From: Prosapia bicincta
Taxonomy: Eukaryota > Arthropoda > Insecta > Hemiptera > Cercopidae
DNA: 64,000 nt
Assembly (NCBI GenBank): GCA_036971475.1
Contig: JBAIZL010000001.1
Coordinates: forward strand, 283,476,925 to 283,540,924
Reading direction: 5' to 3'
In this document: one piece after another, positions 25,257-40,694 of the stretch
Numbering within the stretch: the stretch's first letter is position 1
Layout: each line of letters begins with the position of its first letter
The notes under the pieces: generated by a model
Database searches by the model: none
What the model was told of the DNA's origin: nothing
The model's input: only the letters and a program-made list of their open reading frames with translations
Position numbers and translations under genes: made by a program

Positions 25257-25510
25257 TAATTAAAGAATAAAAATATGGTACAACTCACAAATATAAAATT
25301 TTTTATTTCATACGCGTTTTAACATGTTAAAACTTTATAGGTTTAATATATATTTTTTTAGTTAATTTGATTTGTGTATATTCACTGAGGATGACGACAA
25401 ATTAGTCGTTGAAACGCGTATGAAATAAAAAAATTTATATTGTGAGTTGTACCATATTTTTATTCTTTAATTATAACTTTCACTCACAAGCCAGCTCGAA
25501 TATTATTTAT
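25257..25510 (+). mobile_element. ORF-less inverted-repeat unit (PLE-like), locus C
   Basis: A 254-bp insertion flanked by the direct 12-mer AGACTGTTAATA (25245-25256, 25511-25522). The arms (to 25319 and from 25412 to 25475) are near-identical inverted copies of ~63 bp carrying TATGGTACAACTCACAA and CATACGCGTTT. A plus-strand hammerhead-like motif sits at the inner edge of the right arm. A 35-nt tail (25476-25510) follows the right arm only. The layout matches locus A and resembles Penelope-like pseudo-LTRs in inverted orientation with their one-sided extension. There is no ORF, so mobilisation must have relied on enzymes from elsewhere. Confidence 0.7.
25379..25427 (+). ncRNA. Hammerhead-ribozyme-like motif, locus C
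   Basis: In order: stem I strand TATTCA, core CTGAGGA (25385-25391), spacer TG, stem II ACGAC with loop AAATTA and GTCGT, one T, core GAA, a two-base-pair stem III (AC, loop GC, GT), cleavage-position A (25420), and TGAAATA, of which TGAA pairs with TTCA of stem I. This is the type I topology known from hammerheads of Penelope-like elements. It differs from the strict consensus by extra unpaired bases at the base of stem II. Activity is inference. Confidence 0.55.
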
Positions 25511-25522
25511 AGACTGTTAATA

Positions 25523-28434
<2,912 letters not shown>

Positions 28435-29130
28435 TATTTATATATAATTATATTAATATATTATATTAATATAATACAAACATAATATAAACATTAGGTT
28501 CCCTATAGAACACTATGTATAGTACTTCACATCCTATTGCTGTAATACAGTAACCAATTAGTTGCTAAATGAACTTAATATTAAAGGCAGAATAAATTTT
28601 AAAAAACATCAACAAATTTTTGCTATATAATTATACAGACCTATGTATAATAATGTATAGGACTTTAATACTGTAAGTATTTATTAAATGTTTATAATTA
28701 AATTAAAATTTACAGTATTTACTTACGGTTGTACTACCATTGTAAAACAAAAAAAAACAATTGTTAACACATAACTTGGGAAATGATCCATGCAGCAAGC
28801 CCTGTCAGTGTTCCTTGCATCCTATGCATATCTACAAATAATACTCTCTTTTGATGTATTTTCGATGTTCAGATAATTGAGATTTCGGATAATCGACATC
28901 GACTGTTACATTGGAAAAAATAAATGTTTGCATTCTTTATAGGTTTACCCTTTTATTATGGAATTGCAAACTACTTTTGTAACGTATTTTTAGTCATGAC
29001 AGTGATCATAGAACTGCCAGTGAAGGATACTTCCACTAGATTTAAAAATGAATTAATTGCTATTAGTTTGTGCTGCTCACCAATGAACTCACTTTGTTAC
29101 TGCGTACAGTAGTCATATTGAATATATATG

Positions 29131-29187
<57 letters not shown>

Positions 29188-30439
29188 CTTTGGAACACTG
29201 TTTTCTTGTATTCATTAATCACTTACACTTGAATGTACTTTTAAACAAAAATTTAACTTGGTACATTTGCCAGTCGACTTTCGAAAGTTATTAATTAAGT
29301 CCTCTCATTTTGAGACGTTTTCTTAAAGTAGGTAGCTGTGTGCGAGTTCTGTTGTCACGTAGTATAACGGTATTGTTCTATTTTCGGTTTCGTTGGGTTA
29401 GTTGTGGTCTGACTTGGGTTTAGACCAAAAAATTCATTTGTATTCATTTCTTTGTTATATTATTTTTGAGTTGATTTTTTAATTGTTCCCTGATTGTCTT
29501 ATTTATGCTATTTTATACCCCCCACAATAGAAAACATACACTAATAAAAAAAAGTATATGATCTTAACTAGTAAATTTGACTATTCCTTGTAGAAACTAA
29601 TTTGAACCTCTCTATTAATACATTACCAAGAAGACCCATTACCAAGAAGACGGGTCGTTTTCCTTATGAAGCTAACATCCACGGGCTAAAGGTCACGAAT
29701 TTGTCAAAGCCAAGAGGTGACAGATTAAACCTCGCTACCTAATCCGTCGATGTCCTGAGTGTCCTTGCCGCCTCTCAGGACCACACACCAGTTTCTTAAT
29801 GTCGTACTCCTCGACATTAATGTCAATAAATAGTACTCGCATAAATAAAGTTTTTGGATTAAAACAAAACTAATTAATTTGTATTTGTTGATTCCATCTT
29901 CACGTGAGCTACTAGTTTTCACTAAAACACTTGTACATTTGTTACACTTGCTTATAGGAGCACTTACTTATAATTGTTGAGGACGGCCGTTTCGGGAGAT
30001 GTGTCCCAATGTGAACTCTGACCGTAACGATTTCAAGGTTTTTTTTAGGTTAGGGTTCAGGTGGAGATAACATATTTACATGTATAAGTAAATAAATAAA
30101 TAAATAAATATTTATATATATTGTATTATTAGATAACTACTTATATAATTCCAGTAAAATAATAAAACTATTAAACTTTTACTTACAACATTAACTTGTA
30201 CTTTGATAGCAGCCAATTGACCAAACAAATTAAATGGGAGCGATGGCTTTGCATGGTTATTCAAGTAAAAAATTTAAACTCTTACAAAACAACGTAACTT
30301 GTACTTAAATTAAAAAAAAACAATAACATACATTTGAGAAAACAAATTTATTGGAAGCTTTGCACGACTTTAGAAAGTTTCGATAAATTTGGCTCATAAC
30401 TTGTTGTTTTAAGTATCTAACACGTCTCTAAATTTTCAT
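28435..30439. other. AT-rich region without recognised genes
   Basis: Includes a (TA)n run at ~29131-29186 and a TAAA tetranucleotide run at ~30089-30110. At ~28868-28905 GATAATTGAGATTTCGGATA may be a fragment of the pogo-type family seen at 33307. No gene is supported. Confidence 0.5.
29127..29187. repeat. (TA)n microsatellite
   Basis: A TA run preceded by ATGTATGTA. Confidence 0.95.
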
Positions 30440-31135
30440 TTGTTAGTTGACTCCTTACTTTAGATTATATTCATACAAGAGAACGCTTGCTTGCCCGATT
30501 ATGTTGATCCGAAGATAGTCAGCATTCGAAATACCAACCTCTTCCCCTCTTTGTAGCAATCTGGAAGACTATTCCATGCGTCGAATAAAAGTGCATCAAA
30601 TCACTGCATTTCTTTCAAATCTGTCCACCTTTGCATATATAACACATTTTTGGACCTCCAACTATACCAACTTGTTTTTCAACTCTGTAAATTTTCCACT
30701 CCACAAAGCTTTACATTTTACATTGATGAAATACATTTCTAGAAACCCAGTATCAATTCCAAATGGTTCAATGTGGATATTTGTGTTTAAAAGATTTACT
30801 AAGAATGCTAGAATGGTTTTGAATCACTCAAATGTGTCATAAATTCATTATTATTATTTTTACAACTGTGCTGAAGTCATTCGTGTCAACAGTTGCACTG
30901 GTTTTATCGTGATATTGGTTCAAAAACTGAAAAAGAAGTAATTTAACGCTCTAAATATCTTCTGCAAAAAGAATTATTTTTTTTTTCAAAACAAACCAAT
31001 TCCTCTGAATGGACTGGGTTTCCCTTTCCTTGCAGTTTTAGATTCAGCTCATTCAATTTTGCTATGGTATCAACCATAAAGTAAATTTTTACAACCATTT
31101 GTCATTCTCTAATTCTAGGTGAATAATGCCTTTTT
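30440..31135 (-). pseudogene. hAT-type (ZBED5/GTF2IRD2-like) transposase remnant
   Basis: Reading the minus strand at ~31080-30975 gives [20 protein letters not shown] followed by NPVHS and CFEKK. The block '[14 protein letters not shown]' is a hallmark of the hAT-derived family that includes human ZBED5 and GTF2IRD2. Downstream on the same strand, with frame breaks, come a Phe-rich stretch and at ~30560-30490 a degraded equivalent of the 'lFGSTYlCE.aFS' end. Stops and frameshifts make it non-functional. The 40-bp minisatellite at 31215-31730 lies immediately on its N-terminal side. No terminal inverted repeats were found. Confidence 0.6.
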
Positions 31136-31214
31136 CATTTAAGAATGTATTTGTTGCATTCAAGCGTAAAAACAAATTCCAAAGCGTGTAATAGAAGCGT
31201 GTAAAAGCTGTGTC

Positions 31215-31730
31215 GGATATGTGAATACTGAAGGATTGATGAAAAGCTGAGTCCTATATGTGTAAAATGGATGTTTGACGAAAAAGCTGAGTCTGGTAAG
31301 TGAACAATGGATATTTGACGAAAAAGCTGATTCAGATATGTGAACAATGGATGTTTGACGAAAAAGCTGAATCGGATATGTGTAAAATGGATGTTTAACG
31401 AAAAAGCTGAGTCTGATAAGTGAACAATGGATGTTTGACGAAAAAGCTGAGTCTGGTAAGTGAACAATGGATGTTTGACGAAAAAGCTGATTCAGATATG
31501 TGAACAATGGATGTTTGACGAAAAAGCTGAATCGGATAGGCCTATGTGTAAAATGGATGTTTAACGAAAAAGCTGAGTCTGGTAAGTGAACAATGGATGT
31601 TTGACGAAAAAGCTGATTCAGATATGTGAACAATGGATGTTTGACGAAAAAGCTGAATCGGATATGTGTAAAATGGATGTTTGACGAAAAAGCTGAGTCT
31701 GGTAAGTGAACAATGGATGCTTGACGAAAA
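31215..31730. repeat. 40-bp minisatellite with 120-bp higher-order unit
   Basis: About 13 units, each containing AATGGATGTTTGACGAAAAA followed by GCTG and a variable segment. Three variants alternate: one with AATCGGATATGTGTAA, one with AGTCTGGTAAGTGAAC and one with ATTCAGATATGTGAAC, recurring mostly in the same order to give a 120-bp higher-order repeat. One unit has a small insertion around AGGCCTATG at ~31539-31545. Frames stay open across it on the minus strand (up to 223 codons) because none of the three phases of the unit contains a stop; this is not taken as a gene. Confidence 0.9.
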
Positions 31731-32554
31731 TCTTTTAAAATATGAATCTGATGGATCCAGAAAGTGTGGATGCTTTGAAGGATTGGTAATGCTACAACAG
31801 TTATCCAAAAGTCGTCAGGGTATAAAGACAAATCAATCTGATTAATTCTGTAGTTTTTTTAAAGTTTTCTTGTCAGATAAAGACGCGCAATAATAATAAA
31901 GGAGCTTCTCAAGCACTCCAAGTATATGGTCTCTTATACACGCACGCATGCGTACCAAAGGTCTGCAGTTTAAACCTTTCTGTGGAAAGTAGTTTTATAA
32001 ATATATGAATGATGTAACAAAACATGGCATTAACGTGTTCGGATCACTGAACTGGAAACTAATAACAACGGATCCCCTTTTCCAGGGGACGTTACGCTTG
32101 ACTTCAGTCATTTAGTTCTTTACATGAAAGACTAGAGGAAAAGTCGGTTTTTTAATTTGGCGTGTAAATGGAGTAGAAATATTGTTGGGATGCATAATAA
32201 TTTCGTAGCTCACTCTAAAACTAACAGCTCTTGTTGTGATGATGTGAATATTTTCCAGTATAGATATAGTAGAGATTTACTGCTGCAGTCTAAGATGAGT
32301 CTTCCTTTTAGCGAAGAAAACAACTTTGTAAATAATGGAAGATTCTAAGAAAATGAATTGTGAGCTTCAGTTTAGAAATATTAAACTAATTTAACTGACT
32401 TGTTTCAGCTAGGCTGTAAATCGTCCTCTGTTACTAGTTTTTACTGTATTCCTACCTAAAAATAACTTTTACTCCAAAAATCCTTTTAAGTGAAATGCTC
32501 ATCAAATGTAATAGTAAAAAATAATTTAATTCTGATTACTCAGATTTATCTTTC
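31731..32554. other. Non-coding region
   Basis: No gene recognised. Confidence 0.5.
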
Positions 32555-32575
32555 AATTCCTACTATTAGTTCACA

Positions 32576-32644
<69 letters not shown>

Positions 32645-33300
32645 TTAAGAGAAAGATATATAAAACATTACAACGCTTATATTAAACCGAACATATGCTA
32701 CTCAAATTTGAGATTATTTAATTTTAGTAAAAGTTTTGTTATATCTTTGTTTTTCATGAAGATACTAATACTAAATTTATTGGTGAAAACCTTAGAAAAA
32801 TAAATAGATTAAAACAATTCTTGTATTTGAAATATTATAATTCAATATATATGAATATATATATATATATATATATATATGTATAGTCCAAATTTTCAAT
32901 CATTAATAAAATATTTTTTATTCATCCACTCAACTCCAAATAAATGTTTTTTCAACTTGTAGTGAATGACACTTGATGTTGAAACAGTTTTTATTTCAAA
33001 TAAGAACTCATTATTCAATGTTTTTACGAATTACGATTAGTTATATGTGGGAGAAAAACTTTTCACATAACAGGCTTGGTAAGCAATATAGTTATTTCGT
33101 CCCATTTGACTTATAATTAGTCAAGCCACTATGACTTTATAACAGAGCTGATTTTGTGATATAGGTTTATGTGATAGGACAGCGTTATTAAAGTATAGAT
33201 TATGTTACTTTATTTATATTAATTATAGTTATTTAATAAAAACTAAAATAATTTTTGTTTTGGGTTGGTCTAAATAGGAATTGACTTTAAAACATTTTTG
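32555..33300 (-). repeat. Dispersed repeat R1 (reverse) with two TA runs
   Basis: Begins with CCTACTATTAGTTCACACTC, then (TA)n at 32582-32642. A second TA run lies at 32855-32882, after ATTCTTGTATTTGAAATATT, the Penelope-like tail word. The region from 32885 on matches other R1 copies (TCATTAATAAAATATTTTTT, AACTTGTAGTGAATGACAC, ATAGGTTTATGTGATAGGAC, ATTATGTTACTTTATTTATA). Confidence 0.6.
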
Positions 33301-33306
33301 CTTATA

Positions 33307-33630
33307 CAGTAGAGTTTCGATAATTGGATGTAGATGGGACCGAGACCCCATCGAATCAGAATCAGACCCCTGTGGATTAGAAAAAAATAGTTGTAATGAA
33401 CCCTCATACTATAGTTAACTAAAAATGCACTAAATAGGGTTATAGAACTTTATATGAACATTTTTTGGAAGCCCGACTCATTTTGCTTTAGATACGGTCT
33501 AGCTATAAAAATTTCTTGGAATCCCGACTCATCATTTTCTTTCAAATAGATAAAATGAACTCAAATATAAATACTCTCTAATTTAACGGAAGCTCGAATT
33601 ATCGGGACTCGGAATTTCGAGACTCTACTG
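33307..33630. mobile_element. pogo-type MITE
   Basis: A 324-bp element with ends CAGTAGAGTTTCGATAAT and, inverted, CAGTAGAGTCTCGAAATT, each bordered by TA (33305-33306 and 33631-33632). The CAGTAGAGTCTCGATTAT-type terminus with TA target duplication is characteristic of the pogo/Tigger branch of the Tc1-mariner superfamily. Subterminal words such as AATTATCGGGACTCGG continue the similarity. It has no coding capacity. It lies about 430 bp beyond the stop codon of the RING gene. Confidence 0.75.
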
Positions 33631-34055
33631 TATAACTTGTTTGTATTTAGTTAATTCATAGTCATATAGTCAACAGCTGCTCATGAGAATGGCCATCATT
33701 TTGGTTTAGTGATTCAGTGGTATGCTATAATAATAGTTCTGAAAATACTTTTGTATTCTAAAGATTAATTTTGTGGGAATATTATTTGCGATGGTGCATT
33801 TTGCTAATTGGTAGGCACTTTACATCATAGTGTTTAAATATTTTTATTTTCGTTAAATGTGAATTACTAATGTTTGTTGTTTTATACCAATTACCTTTTG
33901 TTGTTTTTTCTTGTAGTTACCTTTTTTTCTAAAAGTTAGTTTGCAGAACTAAAGTACAAACTATTACAGAAAACATAATAAAAACACATTGTTTCAGAAA
34001 AATAAATTAAACATATAATTTCCACATCATTTTGTTAAGTAACATTTACACAATT

Positions 34056-34225
34056 TCAATTATACTTTTGCATTTGAACAGAGACGGGATGAAAAGTGAC
34101 AGAAATGTCCACGTTCCCCGAAGGATTGGACAACCTCTTGAGCAGTCCAGGGGTCACGACAAGGCAGTTTCCCCGTCGAAACACGTCATCTGGGCTTTGT
34201 GACTCGTGCAGCGTACCAATCGGCC
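34056..34225 (-). CDS. RING gene terminal coding exon 6
   Basis: Acceptor GAAATATTTCAG at 34226-34237; stop TGA at 34058-34056. Encodes [20 protein letters not shown], then [12 protein letters not shown] and a final strand [13 protein letters not shown]. It reads on the opposite strand to the 81-codon frame at 34096-34341, which is a shadow. Reading frame from exon 5 (Gly396 split codon) is preserved. Confidence 0.75.
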
Positions 34226-34957
34226 CTGAAATATTTCACACTTTACTTGATATTTTAAAGCATATGTTTTTTTTACAGAAATTGACAACCAAACTAACGT
34301 TTTCTCTTAAACTTTTATTCTTAAATTTCTATGCCTTTTGAAATTGTCACTTACATCAAATAATTTATGTAAGAAACAAGAGAAAAAAGTACGGAGAAAT
34401 AGAAAAATGTTATTAATAAATTCAGAATTACGTACCGATTAGTGGTAAAGAGATAAGGCGGGAGAAATAATAACAGGAAAACTGGGGAACACTAATTCGT
34501 ACGCCATATTTTGACGAATCGATTAAGAAAGATTATAAATAATGAGTTTTCGACAAACTCAATAAACCAAACCATAAATTACAAAGGAAGAGATGATATA
34601 AAGTGTAAGTAAATGTATAAAGTAAAGGAAGATATAGAAAAACACAGACAATCATTTTTACATCGATACTGAGATACCCTGGTATGTAGACCAATTCAAT
34701 AGCCTTCAATATCGTATTTTTATAAATTTTAATAAAAATAGTGTTTATGTTTTTATTGACAATTCATCAATTTTATAAGGGATATGACTCTAGATTTGGC
34801 TGGACTTAATGGTATATAGGAGAGCATTCATACTTGAAAATTCATATATCTGAAATATATGTACCATGTACCACAAGTATTAGGATGATGCATCTGCTAC
34901 TTACAAGGAAAACAGAGGCAGACAAGGAAATAACTCGACAGAATCCACTACAGTTTA

Positions 34958-35012
<55 letters not shown>

Positions 35013-38000
35013 ATATTTTTTTATATCAATACGAATTGTAATTGAGAACCACGTAACACAAATATTTCAATGAACATTTACTTTTTAAAACTATAAGCTA
35101 GATCTCAGTAAATTTTGGAATTTTTGAAAACCATATTAACTATTTCATCATATGTATATTTATTTTAATATACAAACATATAATTAGGTTTCAGTACATA
35201 TATTGAAACAAATCCAATACCATAAAAATAGTCACAAATAACTAATAATACAAGTTACCTAAGATGAAACATTTATTCATTTGTCGATGCCTTAGTCATC
35301 ATCATCATCATCATCATCACAGGGTCTTGTTACAAAATTACAATAAATTATAAACTAGACTAACCATAAATACAAAAAGATCAGTCCAGTTTCTAATTTA
35401 TTGTATTCTAGATTGTAATTTGTAATAAAACCCTAGATGATGATGATTATGATGATGATGATTATGATGATGACATTGACATCGAAGTGTACATAAGGGT
35501 TTAGTCTTAGGTAACTTATATTAGTTATTTTTTTAAAAATTTCTGTGGTACTGGGGTTTCTCCAATACTTTATTGTAATATAATGTACCACTGTGCTCTT
35601 AATATTGTACATTATATGTAGGTGGTTTGTTTATTTCGAGGTTTAAAAAACAAGAATTTTTTGATAATTTAATATCAGACATTTAAATATTTTATATTAC
35701 TTAACTGTTGAGATCTACGTTTTTTATTCATTCAGATTCATGATTATATATAATGAACAATCTCAAACTTAATCCAAAGTACGAAATGTTATATTGAATT
35801 TTGAACTTTTTTGTACTAGTATTTCATTGCTATATTAAACTTTAAATCATTTCTAACAAAATAAATAAAACATTTATAACGACCAGCAAAATATGTAACT
35901 GCAATAAATAGAACAATTAAATTTAAAACTCTTTGTTATTGGAAGCAATGTAGTTACTACAACTAAGCATCTGGTAAATCATTGCATTATTCTTTCACAA
36001 TTGCATTCCCACCGTTAAAGCAGTTAGTGCATTAGTACTGTATTGGCAGCACACAGTCACTCATTTTCGCTCTATTTATTGAGCAGCTGGAAATAATTCA
36101 CATCTTAATTTTATGTTTCATCAACCAGTTTCCTGTAAACATATTTCAGGCTCGCTATCAGTGGTAATAAGTTTATTTCTTTATTGCCGCAGTGGATTGT
36201 GTACACGTATATCTGTCGAACACGTTATTCCATCTCTAATGTTTTTCTCATAGACTTAATTATTAATTATAACTTATACAATTGTTTTGAGTGTGTTATT
36301 CATCGCACACGTTATTCCATATCTTATGTTTGTCACATAGGCCTAATTTATAACTTATAAAACTATTTGGGATGTCTTATTCATAATTTATTACTTATGC
36401 AATTATTTTCGGTGTATTATTCATCGCACACGTTATTCCATATCTTATGTTTGTCACATAGGCCTAATGTATTACTTATAAAAAGGTTTGGAGTGTATTA
36501 TTCATCGCACACGTTATTCTATATCTTATGTTTGTCATATAGGTCTAAAATATAACCTATAAAACTATTTGGGATGTCTTATTCATAATTTATTACTTAA
36601 ACAATTGTTTGGGGTGTATAATTCATCGCACACGTTATTCCACATCTAATGTTTGTCACATTACCCTAATTTATTACTTATAATTTATAATAGTTGTTTG
36701 GAGTATATTAATCAGAGAATTTTCAAAAATAATTAATTATTAATGTAACTAAATTACTCCCAGGTTCATATGTGTAACACTATATTTATGGCACTAATGA
36801 AGATCGATTAGTTGATCAAAAATATTATATATTAGATCCTTTTCTTAAATGTACTCAATTCATCATTGAATGTTTTTACAAAGTTTAAATGTGAAACTTT
36901 GTCAATTATTATGGGCAACCAAAATTCTTAGGATCAAGTGTTAGTAAATAGTATTTTTAATAAGTGACTTCTGTCTGTTTCTGTAAAATTATATATATTA
37001 CACAATTGTTTTTAAATATTTCTCTTTATAAATTAATCAACGGAAAATTACGGTATTATATTAAAGATACAGCAATCGACTTTAAATATCTCTTTTCTGT
37101 AGTTGTAAATAATTCCTAAATACTTTGACTTGATAATAATTCAACGATTTATGAATTGAGAATCTTTAGAAAATCTCTCTCTTATCACAGATTTAATATC
37201 TCATTAAAAATATTTTTATTTTAAAGTATATATTTAATAAAGTATATACTATATGCATATAAGCTGATACGTATTCCGTCACGGGTGGAAATATTTGATG
37301 AATAGTTAATATCTGGAGTACGTCCGTTCATTTTATAGTTCATAGAATTGCAGTTCCAACGTTTCGCTAGAATCTCAACTAGCATTGATAAGGTGAACCC
37401 AACAACAGCTGTTCGCTCAATTGTTGTTGGATTCACCTCATCAATGCTAGATAAGGTTCTAGCGAAACATCGGAATTGGAAATTCTATGAACTATAAAAT
37501 GAACGGATTTACTCCGCATATTAAAAATTTTGCCAATTGTTTATACATACCTACCCCCTCTTTTAGCAACAACATATAACTGTAAAATCAAAACCTATAT
37601 TTGGAAATGTTAACTCAAACCTTTACGGAATATTATTTATACTTTAACAAAGTAAAACATATAAATTCATTCCAAATAAAAACTTACCACAGTATTTAAT
37701 AGTGTGCAGCTTTTCCTTGCAATTGACTGCCTCTATTGTATAATAAATTGGAGGTTTCTCGTAGAGGCATGCGCTCCAGGCTATGAAGAACGTTTCGCCA
37801 CTGTCACCATCGGATCCATTGTTGTTTAGCGGAACATAGGTAAACTTGGAGGCTAACACCAAGCACAACACTGACCTCTTCCTCAAACGGATCTGCCCCA
37901 TTATAGATTCCTCACTATCAGTCACAATTCTGATGAACAAAATATTTTATTAGTCTTTAGAAATTTATCTTTAAACCATTTCCTTTATATATTTACGAAA

Positions 38001-40380
38001 GTTATTTCTAGAGCTTCCGGATCTATGGTTATTATTTTACGTAATGTTGATAATATTTTATAAAATACCGGGTTTTCATTAGAGAATTGTAGGTTTGAAT
38101 AATTCATACGAAGGTATTAGGGAAAGTTTGAGATGTATTTGTATCCCTGTTAGCTTCCAAACTAAAGGTTTAACAGCTGTTTTAGCACTAACATTATTGC
38201 TCTTATATAGTTGTTAAAGTGTTTAGCTCGTAACTATGTTTTCCAGTAAAGAAAGTTAGTGTGTGGGGTATGGTTGAATTCTAGTCCATAATTTTAGTTC
38301 AACATGTATTTTGATGAGAGTACAGAAAAAACTAACTCATGGAAACAGCATACTACGTCGGTTCAAACAATAAACTGGATCAGTTCTGAAGCAGAAATCA
38401 ACTAGTAGACAAAAACATTAAACAAAACGGTTGAACTAATTAGATAATTTGCACGCAACAGGCTCAAGAAGTAAATTCCTCAACGCCACCCTATAGTTTA
38501 GTATTCAAAAAACAACGATTCGCAACTTTTATATATAAGACTAAAATTACAATCACGTAAGACTCAGCTGTTACAGGAATTGAAACTTTAAGGTGTAAAA
38601 CGTTTCAATTTCACTGTTAAAATCTGGAACAAGATTTATGAAGATCGATCAGTTGTAGATAATATAATTTTGTGCTGACGAAGCTACAATCCTTATCAAT
38701 GGGTCAGTTAACAGATACACGCATATGAGGATCTGAAAATCCTCGTGAAATTTTTGAGGAACGACGTGACTCGTCTAAAGTGAAAAATCCTCTAATAGGG
38801 CCTTTCTTCTTTGCCGGAAATACAATTAATGGAATTTTGTAACTCGATATTTTAATCACTTATTGTTCTCCTCAACAGGATGAACTCGAAAACTTTCAAT
38901 TACTTCATTACAAGATGGCCTACCACCGAGCTTTCATGTATTTATCACAGACGCTTAGAAATTAAGATTTGGACATCGGCGACTAAGCGAAGGACCTATG
39001 GAATCTCCCCGAGGAGGCCAGACCTGGAGTCCTTCTTGTAGGAGTATATCAAAACCATTGTTTACAGCAAAACATTCGTGGCTTACATCACTTGAAAAAC
39101 AGGATTCATCAAACAATGATTACCAATAAGTAAGGTATGTTAAATAACGCATGGCCAGATCTTGTATCGATTGGACATTTTCCGAGAGACAATGGTGCAC
39201 ATGTAGAAATGTGTTGGTTTTGAAAAAAAAACTCAGACTAGGATTTCGATGAATAAAATTAACTGTAAGTAATTCTGTTTTCATTGAAATCATCCAAAAA
39301 ACCCCACCATTCTTATACGATAACCCTGCAGTAGCACCGTGCTAATATCGCAAATATAGGTTGAGTGCTTCTATCTGCATTTGAGACTTTGAATGTTATG
39401 CAACATAACTTATTCTACTCAAACGCCAATGAAAGTTGTTCAGATCTGTTAATTAGAAATATAGGGAAATATACTCACTGGTAAACAGATATAATGATTT
39501 AGAATCATTTTATTGTTTTTGGTTTATAAAAATAATGATTATAAAACTATAGTGACGATAAGTATAGTGCTTATGATCTCAATTTCTTTTATACCCCTCG
39601 CTTTGAAGCCATGTGTTGTTTAAGTAGTTCACTAATAGTGTATGAAGCTGTAAACATGTATTTCTTTCAATATAAAAAATAATATAATAGCAATATTTAT
39701 TACAATTTTTTTTAATCTAAAATAAATCCATATTGATAAGGGTTAAAAATTGAATTTGTATATAATTTGTTTAAACGTAATTTAGAACGATATTCCATAA
39801 AATCTGTTCAGTTATAATGGAAAAGTTATTGAATATTAATAAATTCAAAATGCGTCTTATATTAAATATATATTTAGTGGTTTTACTTACTTCATTATAG
39901 ACGGTGAGACTGGGACCTCATTGGGCACCAAGAATATGGCAAGACACTGGACGTTGCTGTTTGTAAAGGCCGAAGGGTTGACTGCGATTTTGCAATTTGT
40001 AGCGTTGTAATCAGCTGCTATAATAGGCACCGTCAGGTGTTCGAATTCAAAATGGCTGATAAAAGCGGAACCCGTGACTACTCCACCGCAAGACTGTATT
40101 GGACACTGCACCGGTCTGGTCAACAAAATTACGAACTGTAAGCACTGAATATTATCCACTGTTCTTAAATCGTTACAAACTAGATGTTTAGTTGGTCGAG
40201 GCTCTTCAGGGAATTTGAACTACGAAATTTGAGCACATTTATAGTTTAATATAAATGCTCAATCAGTGTGTTCGGGTTCCACCCACCCATCCACCCACCC
40301 ATCCACCCACCCATCCACCCACCCATCCACCCACCCATCCACCCACCCATCCACCCACCCATCCACCCACCCATCCCCCC

Positions 40381-40453
<73 letters not shown>

Positions 40454-40537
40454 ACTCACACACAACACACACACACAAACACATCCACCCACCCATCCAC
40501 CCACCCACACACACACAGACACACACATACACGCACA

Positions 40538-40614
<77 letters not shown>

Positions 40615-40632
40615 TACACACACACACACTGT

Positions 40633-40694
<62 letters not shown>

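Larger units (their letters stand above)
34226..37687. other. RING gene intron 5
   Basis: A 3462-bp intron containing a TA run (34959-35006), the inverted-repeat unit at 35221-35560, a tandem repeat at 36215-36715 and the palindromic unit at 37297-37520. No other coding sequence is seen. Confidence 0.7.

Noticed and set aside
31135..31831. 223-codon repetitive minus-strand frame as a protein gene, or the array as a CRISPR
   Set aside because: The frame is only the 40-bp unit read in three phases. The units are directly contiguous without unique spacers, in a eukaryotic context.
34096..34341. 81-codon plus-strand frame
   Set aside because: Shadow of the terminal exon of the RING gene on the minus strand.
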